64,000 bases of DNA, taken from Candidatus Pelagibacter sp. HIMB1321. Its GTDB lineage: Bacteria > Pseudomonadota > Alphaproteobacteria > Pelagibacterales > Pelagibacteraceae. Where the stretch lies: the NCBI RefSeq assembly GCF_900177485.1, contig NZ_LT840186.1:496001-560000 (forward strand). Reading direction: 5' to 3'. Both the position numbers and the translations under genes were made by a program. How positions within the stretch are numbered: position 1 is the first letter of the stretch; each line of letters opens with the position of its first letter. The notes under the pieces are model-generated. The model saw only the letters and a list, made by a program, of their open reading frames with translations. It had not been told where the DNA came from and did not search any database. This document shows positions 18,334 to 27,331 of this stretch, piece after piece.

Positions 18334-19080
18334 ATGTTCTTTTTTAGCAAAAAATCAAAAAAAAATACCAATAAAAAGCTCAAGATACTCTCGGGATATA
18401 ATTTTAGATATAGAAATGTTGGAAAACATTCAGAAAATACAATTATTAAATATGCTGAACATTTTAATTTTGATTATGAAATAGATAAAACAAATAAATT
18501 TGAAAGACATTTTTACTGGCTTAAGATCAAAATGCTGATTGATAATTTGCAAGCTGGTACACATGAATATTATTTGTGGCTAGATGCCGATACATTTATT
18601 TGCAGATATGAAAACATACTCAATCATATTGATAAAAAAAAACATATATTTGTTCATAATCAATTTTTTAAATCAAAACATCAAACAAAATTACCATATA
18701 TAAATTACCTTACGTGGGGTCCTAATGTCGGTGTTTTACTTGTTAGAAACACAAAATGGTCTTTAGAATTTTTTAAAAATGTTTGGAACAAAAAAAAATA
18801 TTTATCTCATTATTGGCCTGATAATGCAGCTTTTATGGATGAATTAGGTTTTAAAGCAGAAATATCAAAATTAAATGACAATAATCCACCAAAAAAAATA
18901 TTAAATAAATTTTATTTTTTATCTGGCATTTGGAACAGTATGCCAAAGAAAAACTTTAAAAATCCAGAAAACGATGAAGTTTCAAACTATTATTTTGATC
19001 CTGTAATCATACATTTAGCAGGTATCAGAAGAAGAGACAGATTATTTTTTATAAAAAAGTATAAAAAATTTTTTTTATAA
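18334..19080 (+). CDS. GT-A fold glycosyltransferase (GT34/GMA12-like)
   Basis: A 248-aa protein without signal peptide. A DxD-type metal/nucleotide-sugar motif lies at Asp84-Asp86 in YYLWLDADTFICRY, flanked by KIKMLIDNL upstream and by the acceptor-side segment GPNVGVLLVRNTKWSLEFF and YWPDNAAFMDEL downstream. This order resembles galactosyl/mannosyltransferases of the GMA12/MNN10 group. The substrate cannot be read from sequence. It shares six bases tail to tail with a methyltransferase gene, and the two look like a surface-glycan pair. Confidence 0.75.
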   Translation: MFFFSKKSKKNTNKKLKILSGYNFRYRNVGKHSENTIIKYAEHFNFDYEIDKTNKFERHFYWLKIKMLIDNLQAGTHEYYLWLDADTFICRYENILNHIDKKKHIFVHNQFFKSKHQTKLPYINYLTWGPNVGVLLVRNTKWSLEFFKNVWNKKKYLSHYWPDNAAFMDELGFKAEISKLNDNNPPKKILNKFYFLSGIWNSMPKKNFKNPENDEVSNYYFDPVIIHLAGIRRRDRLFFIKKYKKFFL

Positions 19081-19860
19081 TTCTTTAATTATATTAGATA
19101 TTTGGTTCCTACTGTATAAGTTCATATAACAATAAAAACCACTGTGAGTCGACTCTACATCTTTATCCTTTATTTTTTTGATAGGCTCGGGAAAATTAAA
19201 TGGTTTTTTTGATAAATTAATTTCTCTAAAATCTCCATCAAGGATATCCAAATTAATGAACTCTTTTTTATTATCTTTAAGCTCATAACTAGTAAGTAAA
19301 AGATAATCTATATTGCTTCTTAAAAAATTTCTAAAAAAAGACTTAATACTTTTAAATGATAAATGTATTAAGCAATCACGGCATATCATTAAATTTGAAT
19401 CAGGAATTTTATCTCTTGTTATATCTAATTTCACAAAATTAATATTATCAGTTTTGTATTTATTTTTATTTTTTTCAATTAAATCAGAAACTATATCTCC
19501 GCCTAAATATTTGATCTCATCATTAATAATTGTTTTAATCCAGTTAAAATCTCCACAAGGAGCATCTAAAACGTTTTCAAATCTGTAATATTGAAAAATT
19601 TCAACTAATTCTTTTCTCAAATTAACTGTATTTTTTAATTCAGAACCTATCCCTGAAACACTTTCCATAGATGACCAAAAATTTTGTTTATAAATTAAAT
19701 CAAATTTTTCTTCTTTATTATCTTTACTGAAAATCAAATTTTTTTTCTTTTTATATAGTTTTTTTTCAAAATATCTGAGAGGCGAAGAAATGATTTTTGT
19801 TATTGTTTTTATTAAACCATTATTTTTGTAAAATTTGTAATATCTATTAAGTATAAACAT
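19075..19860 (-). CDS. Class I SAM-dependent methyltransferase
   Basis: A 261-aa protein with a basic N-terminal tail and a Rossmann methyltransferase core. The SAM-binding motif I is NVLDAPCGDFNW (residues 96-107), motif II is KYLGGDIVSDLI with its acidic residue, then INFVKLDITRD and the motif IV-like LMICRDCLIHL. Proteins of this shape are often encoded beside glycosyltransferases and modify sugars; that is inference from the convergent neighbour at 18334. Confidence 0.8.
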   Translation of the reverse strand: MFILNRYYKFYKNNGLIKTITKIISSPLRYFEKKLYKKKKNLIFSKDNKEEKFDLIYKQNFWSSMESVSGIGSELKNTVNLRKELVEIFQYYRFENVLDAPCGDFNWIKTIINDEIKYLGGDIVSDLIEKNKNKYKTDNINFVKLDITRDKIPDSNLMICRDCLIHLSFKSIKSFFRNFLRSNIDYLLLTSYELKDNKKEFINLDILDGDFREINLSKKPFNFPEPIKKIKDKDVESTHSGFYCYMNLYSRNQISNIIKEL

Positions 19861-19957
19861 GGAGTTATTATTGAAATTTAAGTATATATTACATCTTTTA
19901 TCTACTTATTTCTTTAATTTATTGAAAACATTTCTAAAAAAGTTATAAGAACTTTCA

Positions 19958-20034
<77 letters not shown>

Positions 20035-20037
20035 TTT

Positions 20038-20319
20038 ATGAGAAAAGCTAAAATTTATATTCCTAATAAAAATCCTATGCAATCAGGTCAAGGGAAAACT
20101 GACAAATGGATTTTAGAATATGAAACTAAAAATCCTACTAGCAATCCATTAATGGGTTGGGAAAGTTCATCAGACACTTTTACTGAAATTAGATTAGAAT
20201 TTTCATCTAAAGAACGTGCAATTAATTATGCAAAAAAAAAGAAAATTGATTTTGAATTAATTGAGCCAAGAAAAAGAAAAGTTGTTAAAAAATCTTACGC
20301 AGATAATTTTCTTTCATAA
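20038..20319 (+). CDS. Complex I NDUFS4-like (ETC complex I) subunit
   Basis: A 93-aa soluble protein matching the alphaproteobacterial homologs of mitochondrial NDUFS4 (18 kDa subunit). Landmarks are the N-terminal KIYIPNKNPMQSGQGKTDKWILEYE, the central NPLMGWESSSDTFTEIRLEF, and the basic tail EPRKRKVVKKSYADNF. In mitochondria and in Paracoccus this is an accessory subunit on the hydrophilic arm of NADH:quinone oxidoreductase. Its start lies three bases after tRNA-Pro, so its message probably arises from the tRNA transcript. Confidence 0.88.
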   Translation: MRKAKIYIPNKNPMQSGQGKTDKWILEYETKNPTSNPLMGWESSSDTFTEIRLEFSSKERAINYAKKKKIDFELIEPRKRKVVKKSYADNFLS

Positions 20320-20322
20320 AGA

Positions 20323-21315
20323 ATGTTTAAATTTTTTACTCAAAAAAAATGGTTTTTGTGGAGTATTTTTGGATCAATTTTTATTCTGTTATCCACATGG
20401 TACCAAGTGCAACTTGATGTTAAAATTAACGAATGGTTTGGTCAGTTTTATGATACATTACAAAAAGCTTTAACAACACCTAATTCAGTCTCTGAGACAG
20501 AATTTATTGGCTATCTTTTTTCTTTTGCTAAAATTGCTGCACTTTGGATTATAATCGCTGTTTTTACAGGTTTTTTTACAAGTCATTGGGTTTTTAGATG
20601 GAGAACTTCTATGGCTGAATATTATCATGAACAATGGCTAAAAGCTAGATTAACAGAAGGTGCTTCACAAAGAGTGCAAGAAGACACATTAAAGTTTGCA
20701 AGAATAATGGAAGGATTGGGTACCGGTTTGCTTGATAGCATTATGACTTTAATAGCATTTACTCCAATCCTCTGGGTGCTATCAAAACAAATTAATGTTT
20801 TACCATGGATTGGTGAAGTTGATCATGCATTAGTATGGGTTGCAATAATTTCAGCTTTAGGTGGAACTCTTTTACTTGCTGCTGTTGGAATAAAATTACC
20901 AGGTATTGAATATGATATTCAAAAAGAAGAAGCTGGCTATAGAAAAGAATTAGTTTTAGGAGAAGATGACCCAATAAGAGCCGCACCTCCAACTATAGGT
21001 CAATTATATAATAGGGTTAGAGGTATCCACTTTAGATCCTATTTTCATTATTTGTATTTCAACACTGTTAAATGGAGTTATTTCCAAGGAATGGTAATTG
21101 TTCCTTATTTAGCTCTTGCCCCAACCATTGTTACTGGTGCTATAACTCTTGGATTTGTTCAACAAATAACTAGAGCTTTTGGTCGTGTTGAAGGTTCATT
21201 GCAATATTTGGTGAAAAGTTGGTCGACAATTGTTGAATTAATTTCTGTATGGAAAAGATTAAGAGAATTTGAAGAAAAATTACATTATAGTACTAAGGTT
21301 GAATTTTCTAGTTAA
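20323..21315 (+). CDS. SbmA/BacA-family peptide transporter-like membrane protein
   Basis: A 330-aa polytopic protein with the fold of ABC exporter membrane domains but no ATPase domain, as in SbmA. Recognisable segments are STWYQVQLDVKINEWFGQFYDTLQKAL, FTSHWVFRWRTSMAEYY, and EEAGYRKELVLGEDD. E. coli SbmA is about 400 aa and imports peptides using the proton gradient. Here the family's role is unknown; uptake of peptides or large thiazole-type compounds is an inference. It begins three bases after the NDUFS4-like stop and shares one base with glpX. Confidence 0.82.
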   Translation: MFKFFTQKKWFLWSIFGSIFILLSTWYQVQLDVKINEWFGQFYDTLQKALTTPNSVSETEFIGYLFSFAKIAALWIIIAVFTGFFTSHWVFRWRTSMAEYYHEQWLKARLTEGASQRVQEDTLKFARIMEGLGTGLLDSIMTLIAFTPILWVLSKQINVLPWIGEVDHALVWVAIISALGGTLLLAAVGIKLPGIEYDIQKEEAGYRKELVLGEDDPIRAAPPTIGQLYNRVRGIHFRSYFHYLYFNTVKWSYFQGMVIVPYLALAPTIVTGAITLGFVQQITRAFGRVEGSLQYLVKSWSTIVELISVWKRLREFEEKLHYSTKVEFSS

Positions 21316-22256
21316 TGACTATTGATAAAAAATATATTGATTTATTCCATGATGTTTCTGCTAAAGCAGCATATTCATCTTATCACTTAGTTGGTAAAAA
21401 AGATAAGATTGCCGCTGACAAAGCAGCAGTAGATTCTATGAGAAATGAATTAAATAAAATAGATATGAATGGTAAAATTGTGATCGGGGAGGGTGAGCTC
21501 GATGAAGCACCTATGTTATATATAGGTGAAAAAATAGGCACTGGTAATGGTCCTTTTTTTGATATTGCAGTTGATCCTTTAGAGGGAACAAATTTTGCAG
21601 CAAATAATCTTCCAGGAGCCTTAACAGTAATATCAATAGCTGAAAAATCAAATTTATTTAATGCACCAGAAACATACATGGATAAAATTGCAATATCCTC
21701 TCCAGAAAATGGAGTTGTAGATTTAGATAATTCTGTGTCTAAAAATATAAAGAATTTAGCTGAACATAAAAATACAAGTCCAGAAAATTTAACTGCATGT
21801 ATACTTGATAGACCAAGACATAAGAAACAAATTGATGAATTAAAATCACTTAATGTTAAACTAAAACTGATTACTGATGGCGATGTTTCTGGGGCCTTAT
21901 ACGTTACTGATAAGAAGTTTAATATTGATATTTTTTTAGGAATTGGTGGTGGACCCGAGGGTGTTTTAGCTGCATCTGCATTAGATGCCTATGGATGTTA
22001 CTTTCAAGGAAGATTTATATTCGATACTGATGAAGATAAAATAAGAGCCAAAAAGATGGGTATTAGTGATTTTACCCAAAAATATGAATTAAATCAAATA
22101 GTATCAGGAGATTCTATTTTTTGTGCAACTGGAATTACTTCTGGGGATTTGGTAAACGGTATTAACGTATCAGATGATAAATTTATCTCTGAAACATTAA
22201 TTACACATAAATCCACAAATTTTAGAAAAATAATTAAAAAAACTCACCGAATTTAA
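21315..22256 (+). CDS. glpX: Class II fructose-1,6-bisphosphatase
   Basis: The gluconeogenic phosphatase that converts fructose-1,6-bisphosphate to fructose-6-phosphate. Metal and substrate motifs are intact: GEGELDEAPML, DPLEGTNFAANNLPGAL, TDGDVSGAL and GGGPEGVLAA. The length of 313 aa is normal. Gene overlaps of one base on each side (TAATG) show tight coupling with the SbmA-like gene and recJ. Confidence 0.95.
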   Translation: MTIDKKYIDLFHDVSAKAAYSSYHLVGKKDKIAADKAAVDSMRNELNKIDMNGKIVIGEGELDEAPMLYIGEKIGTGNGPFFDIAVDPLEGTNFAANNLPGALTVISIAEKSNLFNAPETYMDKIAISSPENGVVDLDNSVSKNIKNLAEHKNTSPENLTACILDRPRHKKQIDELKSLNVKLKLITDGDVSGALYVTDKKFNIDIFLGIGGGPEGVLAASALDAYGCYFQGRFIFDTDEDKIRAKKMGISDFTQKYELNQIVSGDSIFCATGITSGDLVNGINVSDDKFISETLITHKSTNFRKIIKKTHRI

Positions 22257-23956
22257 TGAGATCAGTTTCCAGCAAAAACTGGGAAGAATTTTCAATTAAT
22301 AGAAGAATTTTAGAAAAAATTAAAATTGAAAATAATCTATCCGAAATTTTAGCAAAGATTATTATTGCCAATAAATTTTCTGATGAAGAAATTTATTCAA
22401 CAAATAATACAATTTCATATTCAAATCCTTTTCATTTTAACAATGATTTTAATAATTCTTGTAAAATCCTTAAGAAACATATCAATAAAAAAAATAAGAT
22501 ATTAGTTATAGGCGATTATGATGTTGATGGATGTGTGTCTACCTCTTTATTAATAAATTTTTTTAAAAAAATTAATTTAAAAGCTGATTATTATATTCCG
22601 AATAGGATTAGAGATGGTTACGGTGTTAATTATAATTTAATAAAATACTTAGTTAAAAGATTTAATCCTGATTTAGTCTTTATGGTTGACTGTGGTTCAA
22701 ACACAAATGAACCTATTAACTACCTTAAAAAAAAAAATATTGAGTGCTTGATAATTGATCATCACAATATAAATAAACCTTATCCTGCAGCAACTTATAT
22801 AATTAATCCAAAAAAAGAATGTGATTACAATATTTACGACTATTATTGTTCAGCTTTTTTGACATTTTTTTTTCTTGATGTTTTTATTAAAAAAAATTCA
22901 TTAAACGTTAATCTTAAAGACTTACATATATATATTGCTTTAGCAACTATAGCAGATGTTATGCCATTAAGAAGAAATAATAGATTTTTTTTACAACAAA
23001 CTCTAAAAAATTTTGATTTAAATAAAAATTTAATTTTTAAAAAAATATTTCAATTAAAAAAAATAAAAAAAAAACTAGATTATAATGATTTAGCATTTTT
23101 GATCGCACCAATGTTTAATTCTGCCGGAAGAATTCACGATGCAAACATTATTGTAAAATTGTTAACTACAAATAATGAAGATCAAATTAAAAAAATTATT
23201 ATTAAATTAGATAATTTCAACACACATAGAAAAAATATTCAAAATAATTTTTTAAATAATAATGATTTAAATAAATATACTCTTGAAAATGGGATTATCT
23301 TTATTGATAATAAAGATTTACATGAGGGTATAATCGGAATAATTGCTTCTAAAATAAAAGAATTATTCAATAAACCATGTATTGTTTTTTCTAAGTCTAA
23401 TTCAGTATACAAAGGTTCAGCAAGATCAACATATGATTTTAATATAGGCAATTTGATAAAAACTTGTGTAGATAAAAACATGTTAATTTCGGGCGGTGGC
23501 CATAATTTAGCAGCAGGTTTAAATATCCAAAAAAATAATATTAAAGATTTTAAAAAATTTTTGGATAGTCAATATTTAAAAAATAAATCTATTAACAAAA
23601 ACAAGTATATATCAAAGATTTCTTTTAGTTCTTTAAATCTTAAGTTTTTAAATGAAATTTCAAAATTAGAACCTTTTGGTAATTTAAATGAAAATCCATA
23701 TTTTTTAGTTGAGAATGTCAAAATTAAGAATCCATCTGTAATCAATGACAATTTAATTACTTTATATCTAAAACAATCGAGTAAAAGTTTAATTAAAGCT
23801 ATTTCTTTTAATCCAATCCGGTCTAAAATTTCTGATTATCTCTTAAATTATATAAACCCTGTTAATTTAATTCTAAGATTAGATAAAATTAATTGGAATA
23901 ATAAAACTAATATTCAAATAAAAATTGTTGATATAATAACACCTAATAAAGCTTGA
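22256..23956 (+). CDS. recJ: Single-strand-specific 5'-3' exonuclease RecJ
   Basis: A 566-aa DHH-family nuclease for recombination and mismatch repair. Metal ligands are present in DYDVDG (residues 87-92), MVDCGS (about 144-149) and the DHH triad at 168-170. The DHHA1 motif GGGHNLAAGL lies near residue 412, and a C-terminal OB-like domain follows. The Lys/Asn/Ile content is very high, reflecting base composition. It ends 36 bases before tRNA-Glu. Confidence 0.95.
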   Translation: MRSVSSKNWEEFSINRRILEKIKIENNLSEILAKIIIANKFSDEEIYSTNNTISYSNPFHFNNDFNNSCKILKKHINKKNKILVIGDYDVDGCVSTSLLINFFKKINLKADYYIPNRIRDGYGVNYNLIKYLVKRFNPDLVFMVDCGSNTNEPINYLKKKNIECLIIDHHNINKPYPAATYIINPKKECDYNIYDYYCSAFLTFFFLDVFIKKNSLNVNLKDLHIYIALATIADVMPLRRNNRFFLQQTLKNFDLNKNLIFKKIFQLKKIKKKLDYNDLAFLIAPMFNSAGRIHDANIIVKLLTTNNEDQIKKIIIKLDNFNTHRKNIQNNFLNNNDLNKYTLENGIIFIDNKDLHEGIIGIIASKIKELFNKPCIVFSKSNSVYKGSARSTYDFNIGNLIKTCVDKNMLISGGGHNLAAGLNIQKNNIKDFKKFLDSQYLKNKSINKNKYISKISFSSLNLKFLNEISKLEPFGNLNENPYFLVENVKIKNPSVINDNLITLYLKQSSKSLIKAISFNPIRSKISDYLLNYINPVNLILRLDKINWNNKTNIQIKIVDIITPNKA

Positions 23957-23992
23957 TTATAAATGCGATATGAAATAAATAATTTGCAATTT

Positions 23993-24067
23993 GGTCCCTT
24001 CGTCTATCGGTTAGGACACGTGGTTTTCATCCTCGAAAGAGGGGTTCGATTCCCCTAGGGACCGCCA
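23993..24067 (+). tRNA. tRNA-Glu (anticodon UUC)
   Basis: 75 bases with CCA encoded (24065-24067). The acceptor stem pairs GGTCCCT with AGGGACC. The D stem is GTCT/GGAC, the T stem AGGGG/CCCCT, and the anticodon loop TTTTCAT gives UUC. The anticodon stem CGTGG/CCTCG contains one internal U-U mismatch (positions 29 and 41 in tRNA numbering). A protein gene starts two bases after the CCA. Confidence 0.95.
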
Positions 24068-24069
24068 TT

Positions 24070-24321
24070 ATGAAGGTTTTTTATGTTTATATGTTAAAAT
24101 GTATAAACAAAAACGTTTCTAGATCATACGTTGGTTACACTAATAATCTCAATTTTCGCCTTGAAAAACATAATTCTGGTAAAGGAGCAAAATCAACAAG
24201 AGGTTATCAGTGGAAAATAATCTATAAAAAAAAATTTTATGATAAAAGATTGGCGATGTCCTTTGAATATAAATTAAAAAAAGATAAAAAAAAAAGAAAA
24301 TACTTAATAGATTTAAATTAA
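24070..24321 (+). CDS. GIY-YIG domain protein
   Basis: An 83-aa single-domain protein of the YhbQ/UPF0213 type. The family motifs are VYMLKC with SYVGYTNNL (the GIY-YIG pair in the form VYM...YVG), the conserved Arg in LNFRLEKHNSGKGAKSTRG, and the catalytic-type Glu in SFEYKLKK. Stand-alone members are common and mostly uncharacterised; a few are DNA-nicking enzymes. Its ATG lies two bases after tRNA-Glu, so it is likely cotranscribed with it. It may be a passenger of the accessory segment that follows. Confidence 0.88.
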   Translation: MKVFYVYMLKCINKNVSRSYVGYTNNLNFRLEKHNSGKGAKSTRGYQWKIIYKKKFYDKRLAMSFEYKLKKDKKKRKYLIDLN

Positions 24322-24322
24322 T

Positions 24323-26431
24323 ATGAATATTGCAACCATTTTACCGTATAAAGAAAATTATACAAAAAATGGAGCTGGTGCAGTAGCGCTCTGGGTCAGT
24401 GAATTTATAAGAGATTCTGTGAATAAAAATTCAACCTATATATTTGGTAGTACGAGAAATAAAAATTTTCTAAGTAAAAATTACATAAACATTAATTTAG
24501 ATAAATTTAATTCTAAATTAACAAGTACAACAAAAAAATATTCTCAAGAAATACTTAAGAAAGTACAAGAATTTAATTTTGATATTATAGAAATACATAA
24601 TAGGCCAAATATGGTTGTTGATTTTTCAAATAAAATTAATTCAAAAATTATTTTATACTTTCATAACGATCCTACATCAATGAAGGGTGCTAAAACTGTT
24701 AATGAAAGATTATATCTTTTAGAAAAAGTTGATAAAATAATATTTATTTCAAAATGGGTTAAACAAAAATTCTTTTCAAATCTTCCAAAAATTTCTCAAA
24801 ATAAAACAGGTGTTATTTATCATAGTATTGATCCAGTAAAAAAAAAAATGAAAAAAAATAAGCAGATAATTTTTGTTGGAAAACTCAACGAATCCAAAGG
24901 TTATGATTTATTTTGCAAGGCTATGTTTAAAGTTCTAAATGAATTTCCAAATTGGAAAGCCATATCGATAGGAGAAGAAAAAAGATTTCAAGAATTTCCA
25001 ACACACAATCATCATTTAAATTTAGGTCAACTTTCTCATGAAAAAGTTATAGAATTTTTAGAAAAATCAGAAATTGCAGTCATACCATCTCGATGGGAAG
25101 AGCCTTTTGGTAGAACCTCACTAGAAGCTACATCTAGAGGATGTGCAACTATAATATCTGCAACTGGTGGCCTTGAAGAAACAACTGATCATGCGATTAG
25201 ATTAAAAAATTTAGATACTGAAAATATTGAAACTGAAATAATTAAATTAATTAAAAATGACAGATTAAGAAAAAAAATTCAAATTAAAAGTCAGAAAAAT
25301 ATAAAACATAAAATAAAATTAAATTCTGAAAAAATTGATACAATGAGAAATTCATTATTTCCATTTATAAACTTTAGAATAAATAAAAATCAATTAAGAA
25401 TTTTAAATATTTATAATTTAGCTCAAAAATTAAACCACAGAATCTACAATCTTTCTTTAGGAAAAAAATTTACTAATGGCTTTATAAGAAATGGACATGA
25501 TGTAATCGAAATAAGTGATAGAGATTATGTGAGACAGCAAAAAATCTTAAATGTTATAAACATCAAAGATAAATTTAAGAATTATCTTATTGAAACATTT
25601 AAAAATTACAATCCAGACTTAGTAGTTTTTGGACATACAGAAAATATAAATGAGGAAATTATTTTTCAGTTTAAATCAATTAATAAAAATTTGATAATAT
25701 CTCAATGGTATGAAGACCCGCTAATGTCAAATTTGGCAAATACAAGTAAAAACATCAACAAACTAAAGAAACTTTTACCATTAGTTGATCATTCATTTGT
25801 GACAACAGATCCATCGGTGATTAATTTAAAAAATAGCGAAAAGAAAAATATTCATTTTTTTATTACACCAGTTGATCACAATATAGAATGTTTTAATGTT
25901 TTTGATCTAAACCCAGAAAACGACATTTTTTATGCGATGAGCCATGGTGTTAATCGAGCAATACTTAAATCAGGTAAAATCGATGAAAGAGTAATATTTT
26001 TGGAGAAACTTAAAAGCAAAATTAAGGGTATCAAATATGATTTTTATGGAATCGGCAAGCAAGAACCTATTTGGGGGAACAATTTTTATATGTCATTGCT
26101 TAACTCTAAAATGGCACTTAATTTAAGTAGAGGAAAGCCCACAAAATATTACTCAAGTAATAGAATTGCTTCATTAATGGGTAATGGTCTATTAGTTTTT
26201 ATTGATAAGAACGTTAAAATAAATGACTTTTTTAACAAAAATGAAATTGTTACTTACCAAGATATTGATGACCTTTCAGATAAAATAAAATATTTTAAAA
26301 CTAATGAAAAGCTTAGAAAAAATATCGCAAAAAGAGGAAAGCAAAAATATTTTAAATTGTTTAATGAAAAAAGTATTTCAAAATATTTAACTGATATTTC
26401 CACTGGAAAAAAGGCTTCTTTGATAAATTAG
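24323..26431 (+). CDS. Two-domain glycosyltransferase (GT4-like plus CgeB-like)
   Basis: A 702-aa fusion of two GT-B-type modules. Residues 1-345 are a GT4-family retaining transferase: NGAGAVALWVSEF acceptor side, IIFVGKLNESKGYDLF, and the nucleotide-sugar EX7E region IPSRWEEPFGRTSLEATSRGCATI. Residues 350-702 resemble CgeB/spore-protein-type transferases (ISQWYEDPLMSN, MALNLSRGKPTKYYSSNRIASLMGNGLLVFID). Two active sites on one chain suggest synthesis of a repeating surface polysaccharide; that is inference. It precedes a GT2 gene by 20 bases. Confidence 0.82.
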   Translation: MNIATILPYKENYTKNGAGAVALWVSEFIRDSVNKNSTYIFGSTRNKNFLSKNYININLDKFNSKLTSTTKKYSQEILKKVQEFNFDIIEIHNRPNMVVDFSNKINSKIILYFHNDPTSMKGAKTVNERLYLLEKVDKIIFISKWVKQKFFSNLPKISQNKTGVIYHSIDPVKKKMKKNKQIIFVGKLNESKGYDLFCKAMFKVLNEFPNWKAISIGEEKRFQEFPTHNHHLNLGQLSHEKVIEFLEKSEIAVIPSRWEEPFGRTSLEATSRGCATIISATGGLEETTDHAIRLKNLDTENIETEIIKLIKNDRLRKKIQIKSQKNIKHKIKLNSEKIDTMRNSLFPFINFRINKNQLRILNIYNLAQKLNHRIYNLSLGKKFTNGFIRNGHDVIEISDRDYVRQQKILNVINIKDKFKNYLIETFKNYNPDLVVFGHTENINEEIIFQFKSINKNLIISQWYEDPLMSNLANTSKNINKLKKLLPLVDHSFVTTDPSVINLKNSEKKNIHFFITPVDHNIECFNVFDLNPENDIFYAMSHGVNRAILKSGKIDERVIFLEKLKSKIKGIKYDFYGIGKQEPIWGNNFYMSLLNSKMALNLSRGKPTKYYSSNRIASLMGNGLLVFIDKNVKINDFFNKNEIVTYQDIDDLSDKIKYFKTNEKLRKNIAKRGKQKYFKLFNEKSISKYLTDISTGKKASLIN

Positions 26432-26451
26432 ATAGTCAATTTCAAAATATA

Positions 26452-27306
26452 ATGAAAATATCTATAATCATTCCAACTTTTAATAACCTAAATTATCTAA
26501 AATTATTTCTTAATTCTATAAAAAAAAACTCTTTCTACACTGAACATGAAATTATTTTACATATCAATGATGGTTCTGATGGGACTTTAGAGTATGCTAA
26601 AAATAATAAAATTAGATTTAGTTTTAGTCCAAAAAATATTGGATTGTGTAGTTCTATGAATAAAGCATACTCACTTACAACAACAAACTATATACTTTAT
26701 GCTCATGACGATATGTATTTTTGTAAAAATTGGGATTATTTTTTAATTAGTGAGATAAATAGTCAAAAAAATAATTTATTTTATTTATCTGGTACAAATG
26801 TTTCTACGAGACACGGTTTAATTAATTTTGACTGTGGAAATAATATTGAAGACTTTGATGAAAAAAAATTTGAAAAATTTTGCCTAGAAGACGATACCCC
26901 TGATTTGCAAAGTTCTCATTGGGCTCCACATATAATTCATAAAGAATTGTGGGATAAAATTGGAGGTTTTAGTGAGGAATTTAATCCGGGTGATGGGTCT
27001 GATCCTGATTTTTGCATGAAACTTTGGAATGCAAACACAAGAGTATTTAAAGCCATTTCAAAATTTAAAGTTTATCATTTTAATTCTAAAACAACCAGAA
27101 ATTCAAAAGTAATTCTCAATAATGGTACTAAAACATTTTTATTTAAATACGGATTTAATCCTAGATTTTTCCGAAAACATTATTTGAGAGGTAATATTTC
27201 TATTATTCCATATCTTGGAACTTTAACAAATCCAATCAAAGATCTAAATTTTTATTTTGAATTAATCAAATGTAAGTTAAAAATTTTTTTTTATAAAATG
27301 ATCTGA
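26452..27306 (+). CDS. GT2-family glycosyltransferase
   Basis: A 284-aa inverting GT-A transferase. It starts with the classic ISIIIPTFNNLNYLKLFLNSI, then HINDGSDGTLEYA and the DxD-type metal site in LYAHDDMYF. The acceptor-side acidic segment is GGFSEEFNPGDGSDPDFCMKLW. No membrane segment is seen. It probably adds a sugar to the same surface polymer as the preceding two-domain enzyme. The following recombinase gene converges on it with a 25-base gap. Confidence 0.85.
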   Translation: MKISIIIPTFNNLNYLKLFLNSIKKNSFYTEHEIILHINDGSDGTLEYAKNNKIRFSFSPKNIGLCSSMNKAYSLTTTNYILYAHDDMYFCKNWDYFLISEINSQKNNLFYLSGTNVSTRHGLINFDCGNNIEDFDEKKFEKFCLEDDTPDLQSSHWAPHIIHKELWDKIGGFSEEFNPGDGSDPDFCMKLWNANTRVFKAISKFKVYHFNSKTTRNSKVILNNGTKTFLFKYGFNPRFFRKHYLRGNISIIPYLGTLTNPIKDLNFYFELIKCKLKIFFYKMI

Positions 27307-27331
27307 TTTTTGTTCATAAAGATTTTAAAGA

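Noticed and set aside
20261-20473. 70-codon frame spanning the NDUFS4-like and SbmA-like genes
   Set aside because: Out of frame with two well supported genes and no family match.
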